Source of the DNA: Marthasterias glacialis
Taxonomy: Eukaryota > Echinodermata > Asteroidea > Forcipulatida > Asteriidae
DNA: 64,000 bases
Assembly (NCBI GenBank): GCA_911728455.2
Contig: OU452226.1
Span: 21,345,938-21,409,937, forward strand
Reading direction: 5' to 3'
Numbering within the stretch: the first letter of the stretch is position 1; each line of letters opens with the position of its first letter. Made by a program: the position numbers and the translations under genes. Below the pieces are notes generated by a model, which made no database searches, was not told the origin of the DNA, and saw nothing but the letters and a program-made list of their open reading frames with translations. This document shows, piece by piece, positions 40,901 through 51,220 of the stretch.

Positions 40901-43900
40901 CCCCACTCAAGACCTGAACCCTACTCCTCTAAACCCGAACCCTAACCTAACCCCAGTCAAGACCTGAACCCTACTCCTCTAAACCCGAACCCTAACCCTA
41001 ACCCTAACCCTAACCCCACTCCTCTAAACCCGAACCCTAACCCTAACCCTAACCCTAACCCCACTCCTCTAAACCCGAACCCTAACCCTAACCCTAACCC
41101 TAACCCCACTCCTCTAAACCCGAACCCTAAACCTAACCCTAACCCTAACCCCACTCCTCTAAACCCGAACCCTAACCCTAACCCTAACCCTAACCCCACT
41201 CCTCTAAACCCGAACCCTAACCTAACCCCAGTCAAGACCTGAACCCTACTCCTCTAAACCCGAACCCTAACCCTAACCCTAACCCTAACCCCACTCCTCT
41301 AAACCCGAACCCTAACCTAACCCCACTCAAGACCTGAACCCTACTCCTCTAAACCCGAACCCTAACTCTAACCCTAACCTAACCCCACTCAAGACCTGAA
41401 CCCCACTCCTCTAAACCCGAACCAACTCTAACCCCAACCTAACCCCACTCAAGACCTGAACCCCACTTCCCTATACCCGAACCCTAACTCTAACCCTAAC
41501 CTAACCCCACTCAAGACCTGAACCCCACTCCTCTAAACCCGAACCAACTCTAACCCTAACCTAACCCCACTCAAGACCTGAACCCCACTTCCCTAAACCC
41601 GAACCCTAATCCTAACCCTCAGACCCCAACTATAACCATATAACCTTATATGGTTAGGGTTAGTGATCGGGATCATAAAAGCCTACCTAGGAATTATACA
41701 AATTCAAATGAAATAATCAGACGCATATTATTTTACAGATTACTATATCAAAACTTTGCCAAACTGATATTTAATTTATTAACTCCATAGTTAAAGCCCA
41801 GATTATCTTTGATTGGTTCTAGGATAAAGCTATCCGAGAAATCAAAGCCGAGAACAAGAAGAGGGAGGACACACTCTCCACCAAGCCAGTGGAAGAAGAC
41901 ACAGGTAATATCAAATATGAGATTCCCACAATGAACAATATTCATAAAATAAAACAATTGATTAATAATTGGTGGAGGTGTATGAACTCGATAGATACAA
42001 ACTGAAAATATGATTTGAAAGGTGATAACTCTTGACACCCGGACGCATCTTTTACAGCATTATCATTAATTTTGGGGAAAGGAGAAAAACCTTCTTGGGG
42101 TAGTGGGGAAGTGGGGGGGGGGCCGGACTGTAAACTAAATTATTTAGTTGTACATCAAACCGATCCCAAACATGAATAATCAGTCAATTTTTTTCTGCAT
42201 CTTGTAGAACACCACAGTCACTTGGAGCAAGACGTACCTGTTGTCAGTATGGACACCGTGAACAAACTCGGCAACCTCACCGAACAGAAACCACTTTTCT
42301 TCGGAGTGAGTTGTCAGTCAAAGCTGTCTCTTTCTTATAACATTAGTCCTGCAGGAGGAAGACCATTTTTGTATAGTATAGTATAATAACATAAAGGAAG
42401 AGTCCTACTGTAGGCTGGGCTGGTTTGTAGTCGGTCGCGCGATGGTCGCACGACAGTAAAATTGACGCACGACGCAGTTTATAGTCCACGCTGATGCCTT
42501 AGATACCATAGACTGCAATGAAACGGCTCAGCGTCTACCGATCACAGAATCGGGCGGCTATCATCGCGCGACCAACTATACAAACCAGCCTTACTATGAA
42601 ATATGAATAGAGGATAATAACCGGTCAATAAATCGATTAAAATGAATACATGCATTGGAGGGTATTGTATTACTCTTGATTTAAAGGGGCTGTGTCGTCA
42701 TGGTTATGACAGCTGATTTTATCCAGTTATATATATATTTTTTTACGTGTATTACTTTATTCCAGGATTTCTCACACATCACTCCCGAGAAGTTCCAGAA
42801 CTACATCATCGTCTTGACGGCCCTGGAGGAAAACCTCGTGGAGTACAAGAGAATACGTGACGATCTGGATCAGGTATAAAATACTCCATATGATTATTAT
42901 TAAATCTTTCTGGTAATGAAACCAAGGGAACCCCAAAAGTGCCTTGCACTGTGACCCGTAGGCCTGAAGATACCCGTGTAGAGAAGATGATGAAGAAATG
43001 TCAGTTTTACATGTGGAAGGGAAAACCCATGCAATCAGGAAGGGACTGAAAACCCAAATCCACATACAAGGCTCCAGTCCGGGATTCGAACCGGGGCCCA
43101 CAGAGGTGAAAGGCAGGGAAAGAAAGAAACCACCTGATGCCAGAAGGAAACATGTCACAACACTAATGAGCAATCCAATTTAATTCAATTCAAAGCAACA
43201 CTTATTTCCATACTTTCCAATTCCATATTTATATCTTTAGGTACAGGAATACAAAGTATATTAATCGGAGAAATCTAAAATCATAATTGAACACAAAATA
43301 ACAATAGAGGGTGAAAAGTATGGGGCTGTTCATAGTGAGCCGAGGCTGGTAGAGAACAGCATTTATACAGACAATACAATACAGGCAATCAAGACAGAGA
43401 CAAAAGGAATAATGACAATATCCAATGTTAAAAAGGAAAGATGACACAAATATTAGAAGAAAAACTGAGAAATTAGTATTACTAGGGAGAGCAAGCTATA
43501 GAGGAGCGCTCTTTTGTAAGAGGATTTGAGACTTTAATTGACAGATTTGTTTGATGAGTTTATACACTTGTTTCTGGACTTCCGGGTTCTTTGCCAAATT
43601 TTGTTGGACCAAAATGATCTGTTATCCCTGCAGACTTATAGCGAGGTGCTATGTCTGAATTGTGGCCGATCTGACCCGAAAATTCACATTTAAATTGTAC
43701 ATAGGCCTAGCCAGTGTTTTAAAGTTTCAAGAAAGTTGTAAACTTCCATTTAAGGCAATGCACGAAAACAATCAGCCAATGATAAGTGGTAGTTAATTAA
43801 AAACTAAATATTTATTTGTCGGGAATCCCGACATTATCTCACGTCCATCAGCCATTGCATGTTACATGTATTTTGTGCGTTGTCCGTGGCATTAATATGC

Positions 43901-45341
43901 GAAATTTGTCGTATGTTTTTCGTTTTGAAATAGCATCAACCATCAAAGTTCGTAAAGAGGAAAAATGTTTGCAAAAATTGGGCCATGCAACTGTAATGAC
44001 CCATAACCAAACATCTATATTTATTTTTGCTGCCCTCTTTCGTTTCACTTCGAGTACTTCATAAATCCTGACCGAAAGTGTTATTGAATTAACTGTCCTT
44101 ATTCACTTTTAAATCGCAACTAAATTCGTTGTGAGACTTTGTCAAGCTACTGTAGTTTTTTTTTGTCCTATGACGAGAGAGTCTCCTTTTGTTTTTGTAA
44201 GATTTATGAGTTGATTGCCTCCATTAATGATGAGGAAGGAGATTCCAAAGAGGGCGTGTCTACTGAACGTTCTAACATCACAGCATCTCCCATTGATGTA
44301 ACAGAGTTTGGGGTAAGTTAAGTATGAGAATTAGAACTGGGCCGATTTCGCAAAGGGCTAAAAGATTTATCTTAGCTGTGTATCAATCGTAGGCCGTTTT
44401 CGAAATCACGGCCTGTACTTGGGCTTGGGCTCCGTCAGTAATTTATAAAACGTGTGCTTTTCTTACGGGGCTTCAAACAGGCGAATGGAGCCCAAGCCGG
44501 AGCCCAAACCAAAGCTATGGTTTCGAAAACGGCTTATTATGTTTAGCAAAGTCTGGTGTCACAAATCACTATGGCAACACTGACAACCCATCTTAAGATG
44601 AATCCGAGTGCTTTGTGAAATCAAGCCTATAGTCAATTTTTTTCATAAAGCTGTTTATAAGCAAACAAAAAATATTGCTTACAACCTATTATTTTGCTCA
44701 GCAAACATAAGCAGGGAATCAGTGGCAAGAAATGTACATTACATGGTATTTATTATTAGCTGGTAACCTGCCGGTACTTTTTCTTTACGGTGTTTTTCTT
44801 AGACAAGCAACTTTGTTCATAATATTTGGTTTTAAAAACAGTGTGAGCTTGCGTCGAAATCATTTAAATAGGTTTCTATTTTGATACAAAGTTTTTCAAG
44901 ATCAAAAATATGAAAGAAGTGGAATGCTCTCGCTTGTTTAAATCATGATTGCCATATAAATCTGTCCATCTCTTCATTTCAGCACATTTCATCAGAGCTA
45001 GTTTCTGATATTTTTCAGGACCAGATAAAATAATAACAAAAGTGGACTACGGTATAGGCCCTAAAACTATCCTCTCACTTTTCACATCATTTTGGTGCTT
45101 TCGATCTTTCCATCCCTCTGTTTCCCAGCGCAAGGGTGACATCTTGTCTAACCTGATGGAGTTGGACAAACACAAGCTTACCGCCTCTCTAAAGCCGGAC
45201 GCTAGCTACCGCCAGTACATCAAAGAATCTGCTCGGCTTATTGATCAACTAAACCAGGCCAAACAGCAACAGACTCACGGCGAAAACCAACCCGTCCATG
45301 CGTCCAATGTACCAGGGACGAGTGAGAAAGGCGACAAGTAA
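28968..45341 (+). CDS. CATSPER4: CATSPER4, sperm Ca2+ channel pore subunit (16 exons, complete)
   Basis: CatSper is the pH- and voltage-gated Ca2+ channel of the sperm flagellum; four different alpha subunits form its pore. Coding exons: 28968-29096, 29988-30046, 31239-31281, 31783-31896, 32788-32892, 33561-33723, 35985-36057, 36367-36425, 38546-38656, 39255-39319, 39838-39945, 41823-41904, 42208-42305, 42766-42873, 44202-44312, 45129-45341. The phases join to 546 residues and TAA (human 472). One six-helix domain is present, with VTQDGW in the pore. The C-terminal [18 protein letters not shown] matches human CATSPER4 and sets it apart from CATSPER1-3. Start: ATG 28968, just after an acceptor. 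The 5' neighbour CFAP97D is divergent and also a sperm gene. Long introns hold a tRNA gene, telomere-like satellite and transposons. Confidence 0.95.
29193..29543. mobile_element. 351-bp element with AGCCCCAGCTCAA ends
   Basis: AGCCCCAGCTCAATATTGGTAA at the left is mirrored by TTACCAATGTTAAGCTGGGGCT at the right. The interior has GTTTTCGTCTC against GAGACGAAAAC, making a second hairpin near 29360-29388. An end of the same type occurs at 36140. It lies in CATSPER4 intron 1. Confidence 0.78.
29560..29987 (+). mobile_element. Probable LINE 3' end with a (TTGAA)n tail reaching the splice acceptor
   Basis: The segment ends TGTGAGTCATGGAAATTAATAAATGTGTTATTG followed by five GAATT units (29951-29979), the type of short-repeat tail left by some non-LTR retrotransposons. 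The tail stops only about eight bases before the acceptor AG of CATSPER4 exon 2, leaving a very short pyrimidine tract (TCTTTAC). Upstream frames are decayed, so the clade cannot be named. Confidence 0.5.
33039..33336. mobile_element. 298-bp MITE with AAAGCCCCTTTCACAC ends
   Basis: AAAGCCCCTTTCACAC and GTGTGAAAAGGGCTTT are the terminal inverted repeats. The arms continue with CCCAGGAAATTCCTGGG on the left and CAGGAATTTCCTGGGG on the right. Such ends are common in marine invertebrate MITEs. It lies in CATSPER4 intron 5. Confidence 0.85.
34052..34181 (-). mobile_element. SINE A fragment next to the octamer-rich element
   Basis: TATGAGACCTGTAGGG, CACTGCCAGAAACACCGGGG and CGATAAGTGTTACCGG belong to the SINE A body. 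The fragment ends abruptly where the 34182-34712 element begins, so that element probably broke it. It lies in CATSPER4 intron 6. Confidence 0.7.
34182..34712. mobile_element. 531-bp element rich in ATTGCATATGCAAT palindromes
   Basis: The ends GGTGTCAGATGCAATTGTGTCC and its counterpart GGACATAATTGCATGCGACACC are inverted repeats. Inside, a motif of TTGCATATGCAA next to GTGTCCG or CGGACAC is repeated at least ten times in both orientations (34240, 34555, 34585, 34618, 34650 and others). There is no transposase-like frame. It is probably a non-autonomous DNA transposon carrying many subterminal repeats. It lies in CATSPER4 intron 6. Confidence 0.7.
35798..35869 (+). tRNA. tRNA-Glu (anticodon TTC)
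   Basis: All arms fold. The acceptor stem is TCCTATG with CATGGGA (one T-G pair), with A as discriminator. The anticodon stem is CGTGG with CCACG around the loop TTTTCAC, giving anticodon TTC at 35831-35833. The T-arm is CCGGG TTCGATT CCCGG. The A box TGGTCTAGTGG and B box GGTTCGATTCC are intact. A run of eight T from about 35875 serves as pol III terminator. The sequence is close to the typical animal tRNA-Glu. It lies inside CATSPER4 intron 6, same strand, about 115 bp before exon 7. No intron is present. Confidence 0.96.
36140..36264. repeat. Half element: AGCCCCAGCTCAACATTGG end plus CACCGATGTGTG
   Basis: The left end matches that of 29193-29543, and the GCATCGGGGATAAAGAATA with TACCCATACACCGATGTGTG part matches 24434-24650 in reverse. 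It shows that these belong to one family. It lies in CATSPER4 intron 7. Confidence 0.65.
36479..36810. mobile_element. 332-bp long-hairpin foldback element
   Basis: The left arm (36479-36590) and right arm (36698-36810) are reverse complements over about 110 bases, for example GAAAGACGGAATACCGTGAT against ATCACGGTATTCCGTCTTTC and AAGTGACCTTC against GAAGGTCACTT. The loop region consists of shorter repeats of GATAYSGTATCTCGGAAAGA. The end GAAGGTCACTTTAAGCTT occurs alone again at 38099-38117. It lies in CATSPER4 intron 8, beginning 54 bp after exon 8. Confidence 0.88.
37480..37950. repeat. Telomere-like TTAGGG/TTAAGG tract mixed with CATTTT repeats
   Basis: TTAGGG units and variants (TTAAGG, GCTAGGG) occupy 37573-37600, 37632-37702 and 37738-37838. 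They are separated by ATTTTCATTTT runs. The G-rich strand is the plus strand here. It lies in CATSPER4 intron 8. Confidence 0.88.
37955..38085. repeat. AT-rich tandem repeat, CTTATTTATAAATAATG unit
   Basis: Five degenerate copies of a unit close to 27 bp, with TTATTTATAAAT at its core, directly follow the telomere-like tract. It lies in CATSPER4 intron 8. Confidence 0.75.
38546..39945 (+). other. CATSPER4: CATSPER4 pore exons (S5, pore loop, S6)
   Basis: Exon 9 encodes S5 (residues 249-285, [19 protein letters not shown]). Exon 10 encodes the pore helix and selectivity motif T295-Q296-D297-G298-W299, the T-x-D-x-W signature of CatSper pores, with the selectivity Asp intact. Exon 11 encodes S6 (residues 308-343, [17 protein letters not shown]). 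All catalytic or lining residues expected from the family appear intact. Confidence 0.93.
38680..39005 (+). repeat. Dispersed repeat, uninterrupted copy
   Basis: The copy contains CACAACATTGGAAATATAAA, AAAACCCGATGTTTGAAAAC, GACTCCGGTGACCGATTGAG and ACTGGTCTTTGACAATGTTG. It is the clean version of the repeat split at 13500-13920, and is found reversed at 53210-53525. It lies in CATSPER4 intron 9. Confidence 0.72.
40261..41640. repeat. 1.4-kb telomere-like satellite with a 45-bp unit
   Basis: The most regular unit is CCACTCCTCTAAACCCGAAC followed by four or so CCCTAA repeats; it recurs every 45 bp at 41061, 41106, 41151 and 41196. A second unit type with CTCAAGACCTGAACCCC is interspersed. The plus strand is the C-rich telomere strand, opposite to the tract at 37573. 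The Gly-Leu/Gly-Phe open frames on the minus strand are by-products. It lies in CATSPER4 intron 11. Confidence 0.93.
42413..42590. mobile_element. Palindromic MITE with TAGTCGGTCGCGCGATG arm
   Basis: GGCTGGTTTGTAGTCGGTCG opens and CGACCAACTATACAAACCAGCC closes the copy, with CGCGCGAT and ATCGCGCG mirrored. A diverged copy is at 59432-59600. It lies in CATSPER4 intron 13. Confidence 0.8.
42935..43180 (-). mobile_element. tRNA-derived SINE B (copy 2)
   Basis: The reverse-complement B box GGATTCGAACCGGGG lies near 43082-43096. The body is the reverse of 13240-13490 (GGTTTTCAGTCCCTTCCTGA on the minus strand, and AGTGCAAGGCACTTTTGGGG). It lies in CATSPER4 intron 14, about 60 bp after exon 14. Confidence 0.75.
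44340..44640. mobile_element. Nested MITEs in CATSPER4 intron 15
   Basis: The outer arms are GGGCCGATTTCGCAAAGGGC with TTATCTTAG, against CTTAAGATGAATCCGAGTGC with TTTGTGAAATCAAGCC. The inner element (about 44392-44537) has TAGGCCGTTTTCGAAATCAC against TATGGTTTCGAAAACGGCTTA, and GGGCTTGGGCTCCG against GGAGCCCAAGCC. The inner one interrupts the outer. Confidence 0.7.
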
Positions 45342-45541
45342 AACAGTTATATTAGTTCATTGGACATAACATTTTTGAGCAGTGTCCGTCCAGGGAAGGG
45401 CCATGTGAGAAAGAAAAGAAAACAATTATCTTCAAAAAAGGTGTGCCCTTCCAGAATGAACCTTTTTAAAAAGCATGTAAATCTTCGATGGTTGTTTTTG
45501 AGAAGCATCTGCTTCCGAGGATCGAGAGATCCTTCAAGGGA

Positions 45542-45921
45542 AACTGACCGGGTAAATTTTAGTGTCTTGCTCAAGGACACAAGTGTCACGACCGGGATTC
45601 GAACTCACACCCTGATGACAGACCGATCCATTAAGCCCTGCCCCTAAACATATTGACCAATCACAGCATTGGCTAAATCTCCACTGTACACGTGGGCAGC
45701 ACAATGTGCGTCTATTCAATGCCACACTGCACAACATTAATGCGCGCGCTTCAAGTACGCGCACGCATGTTTACATTTTCCAATGGGATTTTTATCATGT
45801 CGGACTTTTGTCGGACTTTCGGTGGCGTATCCAAGGCTGTGATTGGTCAACACGTATATGGGTACAATGGATCGGTCTATTTGAGTCCCGTGCACTAAAC
45901 CGCTCGGCCATGATGACACGC
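45542..45921 (-). mobile_element. SINE A head split by a MITE
   Basis: GTGTCTTGCTCAAGGACACA, GGGATTCGAACTCACACCC and, after the insert, TTTGAGTCCCGTGCACTAAA with CCGCTCGGCCATGATGACAC match the SINE A head. The insert at 45620-45878 separates the B-box from the A-box part. Confidence 0.78.
45620..45878. mobile_element. 259-bp MITE with AGACCGATCCATT ends
   Basis: AGACCGATCCATT and AATGGATCGGTCT are exact inverted repeats. The inner arms GACCAATCACAGC and GCTGTGATTGGTC also pair. A related piece (GACCAATCACAGCCTTGACA) lies at 56580-56690. It sits within SINE A, in the 3' flank of CATSPER4. Confidence 0.85.
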
Positions 45922-48900
45922 CATTATAAAATACTAATTAGTTAATAAATAAGCAATCTAAATTTCATAAGTTTATGATATTATCTTCTTTATTCCATCT
46001 AGTCACATTAACTTCAAATACCTGTATAATCACTTTTCTAACCTTGTTGTTTACACTCCAAGTCTAAATATAAATTAAAATAATATCAACATAAAACTAA
46101 TCCACATTCATATTTGATTATTTACAATATTTAACATTGATTCCACCAATGACACAAAATTATAAACGAACCTATCCTACACAAATTTGGATCCCAGCCT
46201 CTCTAAAAAGGTTGCTATCTTGTTTTCTCTCCCAATAGTATTATTTTGAAAGTATGTAAAAATGCAAGAACTTCTTACTCAAAGGATGTTATTGCAAACT
46301 TTTCTGTTCATTGAAATAAAAAATAAAACCAGTTCTAAAAGAATAACATATCTGTAGAAACTCCATAAAATAATAAACGTGATTAATTTTTCTTTTGTAA
46401 ATTGTCAGTGTAAAAACTTGTTCAGTTTCAAGCTGTACTGCCATTCGTATCACTATTACATTTTTCCCCCCTGGAATGGCATCACTTAAACAAAATTCAA
46501 CTTTTCCCTCTTTTTTTGGGGGGGGGGAGGGAAAGATATTTTAAACTATAGGTGGTTAAAATACTTATTAAAATATAACAGAAAAGGTAAGCCTTTTCTA
46601 ATTGTAAATTGTGTTACCTGGCTATGGTTGATACACGGAGTAATAATGGTTGAAAATAAAATCTATGGTTGAGTGAAAATTCGATAACAAGAAAGCCCAA
46701 GTGGTTTGACTGCATGTCAATAACTAACTGTAATATGAACACTCCCCTATTTACAAGTTATCATACTTAAAAATGCATAGCATGGGTTTGTGTGCGGGGT
46801 TTGGGAAACATGACGCCAATAATGCGCCGTCTTGGCATGTCCGAAACTGCAAATGTCATGTCACTTCATTCTTTATTCTTTTCCGCATACTTCACACTAC
46901 ATGTAGGTTGCATTTCCTCCGAGTGCTTTGAATCCAACGGGAAAACTCACAATATCTTGGGGTTCAGTTTGCGGTAAACTGTGTGGGTAAATCATTCTAT
47001 GGTCAAGTGTGATTTTAATAGGCATTGACCCCCTCGCCCAACATCACAAGCATCTACTGTCTGCCATGCTCGCCATTTTGGGAGTCAAATTGCATATACA
47101 AATTATGGCAAGCGTGTAAATGCCGCATTGCCTAAAATGCGCACTACATTGTATAACACAGGGTATAACGCATGGGGGACATTGACTCGCAATATACAGC
47201 AACCAAGATTATTGTGATGACGACCTCAGGTGAACTGGGTCAAAACATGTACATGTAAGTCCTGAAAGAACTGTACTGGTCTTCTGCTAGTCTGCCCCAG
47301 TCTTCATATTCAAGCCCAATACTTCACAGAGGCAACGGAGGCAATATTGCCTCCATGCCCCTGGTCATTGCCTTGGTGCCCTTTGAAATGTTCCAGGGGA
47401 AGTTGACATTTCCCCCATAGAGGTGCCCTTTACTGTAAGGAAAAATTGCCCTGCCATTACAAGAATGAAGTATTTAAAACAAATGTGCAATTTTGTGATT
47501 GCAAGAAAGTTCTGTTAATTACTTTCAGTTTCCTAGAGCACTGGAACATATATAAACATTTTTAAAGGGATAGGATCAGCTGGGCCCAATTTCATGGCTC
47601 TGCTCACCGCAGAATTCTGCGCTTACGATCACTGGTCTCTGCTTACAGCGTTAAGCGCCAAACTGCTGGGCCAGCTGTGTACGCGAAGAATGCTCAACAG
47701 CAACATGAAGTATGCACGTGCACAAGCAAAACATTCTTCCTAACCTTTTAAATACACTTAGCGCGGATTTTGCGCTTACAGTAAAGGAGGGCCATTAAAT
47801 CTGGCCAAGACCACCTGAAAGTTGCGAGCTCGTCAACAGTTTGATAATCTGAATGGAGAGTATGAGAAAAGTTGAAGATTACTTTCTCTTCTACCTAATT
47901 TATCAATCACATGCTAAAATCTGCATCTACATGCAAATGTTGAAGCAACGATGGTAAGCTACATGTACATTTAGTTTACTTTGTTCCATTCGAAGTAAAA
48001 GATTTGCTTAAATTCTTCCCAAATTCAAATATATACACAATGATCACAATAATTAAGAGTACAAGAAATACAATTATGGCCTATGAAAATGGGCATGCAA
48101 CCGTCATAAATCCAGAAATAGATTCAAGTTGCTTAAATATGACAATAAAAAAAAATCAACAATAAAAATAAAATAAATAAAATGACATTATTTATCTGCT
48201 AATCCCCTAATAGTAAACAAACAAAATTTACTATTATTATTGCAATAGATGTTGAATTTTGCAGAGTTAATTCTTTTTAAGGTGGGTACAACTCAAATGA
48301 GACTTTTAGACACTAGGTGGCAGCAGACTTCCTCATGTTTCTAAGCCGCTGTAAGTAATTTTAAACATGTGGAAGGCAATATTATAAACAATTGGAATGC
48401 CTGGAAAGCCCATACCACCTATTCTTAAATCTGTGTGCAGAAATTCAAAACAACTTTCAGAGTGAATTTAGTCAGGACCCCTTTGGGCTACAAGCCCAAT
48501 GGTCTTCCGGACATTCCCCTGAAAATTCGAGCCCCATGTGTGGGGTTACTGGACCAATCGTTTTTGCCAATGTTAAAATTGCTGAACCCAGGTGTGTGGT
48601 CATTTTGGGCCAAGCACAGGCCTTTTATACAATTTTTATTTTGTTTTGAAGGCAAAAAAGGCAGTGAACAGAGTAAGGGAAACAATGACCCTAGTGAAAT
48701 TCCAGAGTTGTGAATGTGGACTTGACTCACTGACCTTTAATCCATGTAAGTAATACATGTCTTCTGGAAAGATTTAGGGGATTGTAAAAGATTACTTTTT
48801 TTTTCTATGAGAGATTATCCGTTTAAATCCTCCAGCTTTTGCAGAAGAGCGCAGCCTTTTATTCTGAAGTTCGCTATATAAGTATACGATGAGAAGATTT

Positions 48901-50566
48901 ATTTCAATCCTGTAGTTTTAATTAGGAATAGCGAATAAGCAAAGCGCTAACACCTTATCAAATGGATGCTAGAGTTTTTGAGAAAATGCTGCAAAATAAT
49001 TGTGCAGTATTATTTTTTTCTTTTTTCCAAACAAACAACTTTGGTTCAATTTCATGTTAACAAGCAAAAATCTTTTTATGGGAAAATGAAATTGACATTT
49101 TGATAATTTTATTGATGTTTTGAGAAAGTTGTATCAACAGTATGTCTTAAAGTTAATATTCCATTTTATTTTTTCATCTAAAAAAAAACAGTAAAAAGCA
49201 GAATGCTCATATTTCCACCGAGAGTTTCTCTGTGTGAAGTTACACCCTTTTTAAAGTTAATACAGTTAAGAAATGTACCAGAGGTGTACACCTCATTTAC
49301 TTGAAAGATTAATCTGTATGGTAAGGACAGGGCACCAGCTAAATGCTGATTGCAAGTTTGCAATACTATTTGGTATCCGTTGTCTGTCGTCTGTTGTTGT
49401 TCACCCGCTTCGAGTCAGCAAAAAGGATGCTCCCGACAGATCCCCCCATGTAATATCCCAAACATTACCCGATCTCGCTGGAAGTACTTGCTTCTGGAGC
49501 ATTTGCTCTGAAAATCACAACAAAAACATGGAGTACCTCCAATTAATTGTTATTCATTTTTTACCTTTAACAATATTTACCTTCAGTTTATGCTGCCTGA
49601 ATGCTGTTAAAACAATAGTGCTTTGTGGAAATTTTGTGAATTGAAAGTGAAGATAAATTTGTAATTATTGCATTGGGGATAACTCAAATTAATTGCCATT
49701 TCTTAAGTCTTTACTTAACCCTTCAGAGACCATTCATTTCTGTATAATCTTCACGATATGCCCAGTCACGGATAATATCGTCGTGTCAGTTCAAAAATAT
49801 TGTATCTCCGAAAATAGTACTTACGTTACACGTGAGTTTGAAAGTGTCAAAACAACGTATCTCGCTTAAAATATCACTGATGTACACACAAAACTAGTAA
49901 GGTGCCGAGGTACGACATTTCTGCCTGGAGTATTTTCTTACGAGATACGATGTTGTTGCACAATCGAGATAGTTTTAAGTCTTAGATACGATCGAGATGC
50001 CACATTTTTGCACTGACGCGACAATACATTGTTGATTATTAAACTCAATTTTTGTCACGCAAAAAAAATGTCCGGACAAACAATACAAAACATAAATTGT
50101 GTTTTGTTGCAGAAATGTAGATACTACGTTAACATGGGAAACGTCAACTCAGGACATAACCTTTACTTTGACCTTTTGGGTTGAGTGGTCAAATCTTACG
50201 GCCAAATGCAGCGGCTACGATCTCTACAGAGTAAACTGCTCTTCCTCTGCATGGCGATCTCATTTCACATTTACTGTACTGTGACGGTACACATGTACAT
50301 GTACTGTAGTTAAAGTAATACAATGAACTGGTATTAAATTGAGTTTCTGTAAAATTGTAAAGTATCTGAATGTGCACATTGTACCTAAAGGCCTCCTGAG
50401 TACCCTATGGTTGCTGAATGCACAATGACAATTTTGTTATTAGTAGTATTATTATTATTCAAAATGATTTAGTTTTACCCTCAGCTGATGTAATGCACGC
50501 TTTTCGCATACAACCACATAAAAACCCTTTGTCCCGTTGTGTGACCCTGGATTGATCACACCTGGG

Positions 50567-50756
50567 CCTAATTTCACACAGCTGCTTAAGCACCAAGAGT
50601 AGCTAAGCATAAACAAAATTATGCTTACCAGAATAAGGTTACCAACCAAAATAGCATGTCACATGTACAATCTGTGACTGGTATCCTGCCTATTTTTGCT
50701 CAGCAGACAAATTTTAAGCCCTATTTTCTGCTTAAGCAGCTCTATGAAATTGGGCC
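50567..50756. mobile_element. Palindromic MITE, family D (most intact copy)
   Basis: GGGCCTAATTTCACACAGCTGC opens, and GCTTAAGCAGCTCTATGAAATTGGGCCC closes. The interior has AATTATGCTTACCAGAATAAG and TGACTGGTATCCTGC. A neighbouring diverged copy ends near 51111 with AAAATTGGGCCCTG. Confidence 0.85.
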
Positions 50757-51148
50757 CTGGGGTCGGTTTAACAAAACACTCAGATTCCTCTTGTTGTCAG
50801 TATTACCATAGTGACTTGCATTGTGACATCACACTTTGCTTAGCAATTAAGAGTGATTTGCAGTTAAGATAAATCTTTAGCTCTTTTTGAAATTGAGCCC
50901 AGGGGGCACGATCCCTGGCAATCACCAGATAAGGTTTACAGGTTTCTGACCTTTTTGTAACAGTTTTCTGCTTAGCAAAAATTAACAGGATACTAGGCAC
51001 AGATATGGTATATATGGAATGATATCTTAGATGGTAACCATATTCTGGTAAGCACAGTTTTGTTGTGCTTAAATACTTTTCGTGCTTAAGCAGCCATTTA
51101 AAATTGGGCCCTGTCCCAACAGAGCAATAGATGAGTGACATAAGTAAG

Positions 51149-51220
51149 GGCTGGTTAGCTCAGTTGGTAGAGCACTCGTACGGTAATCAATAGGACACAG
51201 GTCCGAGTCCGACATCAGCC
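51149..51220 (+). pseudogene. tRNA-like sequence (pseudogene or SINE head)
   Basis: The acceptor stem GGCTGGT pairs with ATCAGCC, the D-arm GCTC/GAGC is intact and the A box TAGCTCAGTTGG is canonical. The B box GGTCCGAGTCC has one change. The anticodon arm (CTCGT against TCAAT) and the T stem do not pair, so it is unlikely to make a working tRNA. A related decayed tail lies at 3830-3900, which favours a SINE. Confidence 0.6.

Larger units (their letters stand above)
41823..45341 (+). other. CATSPER4: CATSPER4 cytoplasmic C-terminal exons 12-16
   Basis: These exons encode residues 344-546: a basic-acidic helix after S6 ([16 protein letters not shown]), a variable acidic linker, the conserved block [20 protein letters not shown] (exon 14), and a helical tail with [20 protein letters not shown] and [13 protein letters not shown]. 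The tail length exceeds that of the human protein. A coiled-coil role in subunit assembly is suggested by composition only. Confidence 0.85.

Noticed and set aside
40627-41235. Minus-strand open frames of Gly-Leu-Gly-Phe repeats
   Set aside because: They are translations of the telomere-like 45-bp satellite, with no start context or conservation.
42772-43173. 133-codon minus-strand frame
   Set aside because: Its C-terminal half is antisense to CATSPER4 exon 14 and the rest is SINE B.
51149-51220. Functional tRNA gene
   Set aside because: The anticodon and T stems do not pair, so it is called a tRNA-like pseudogene or SINE head.
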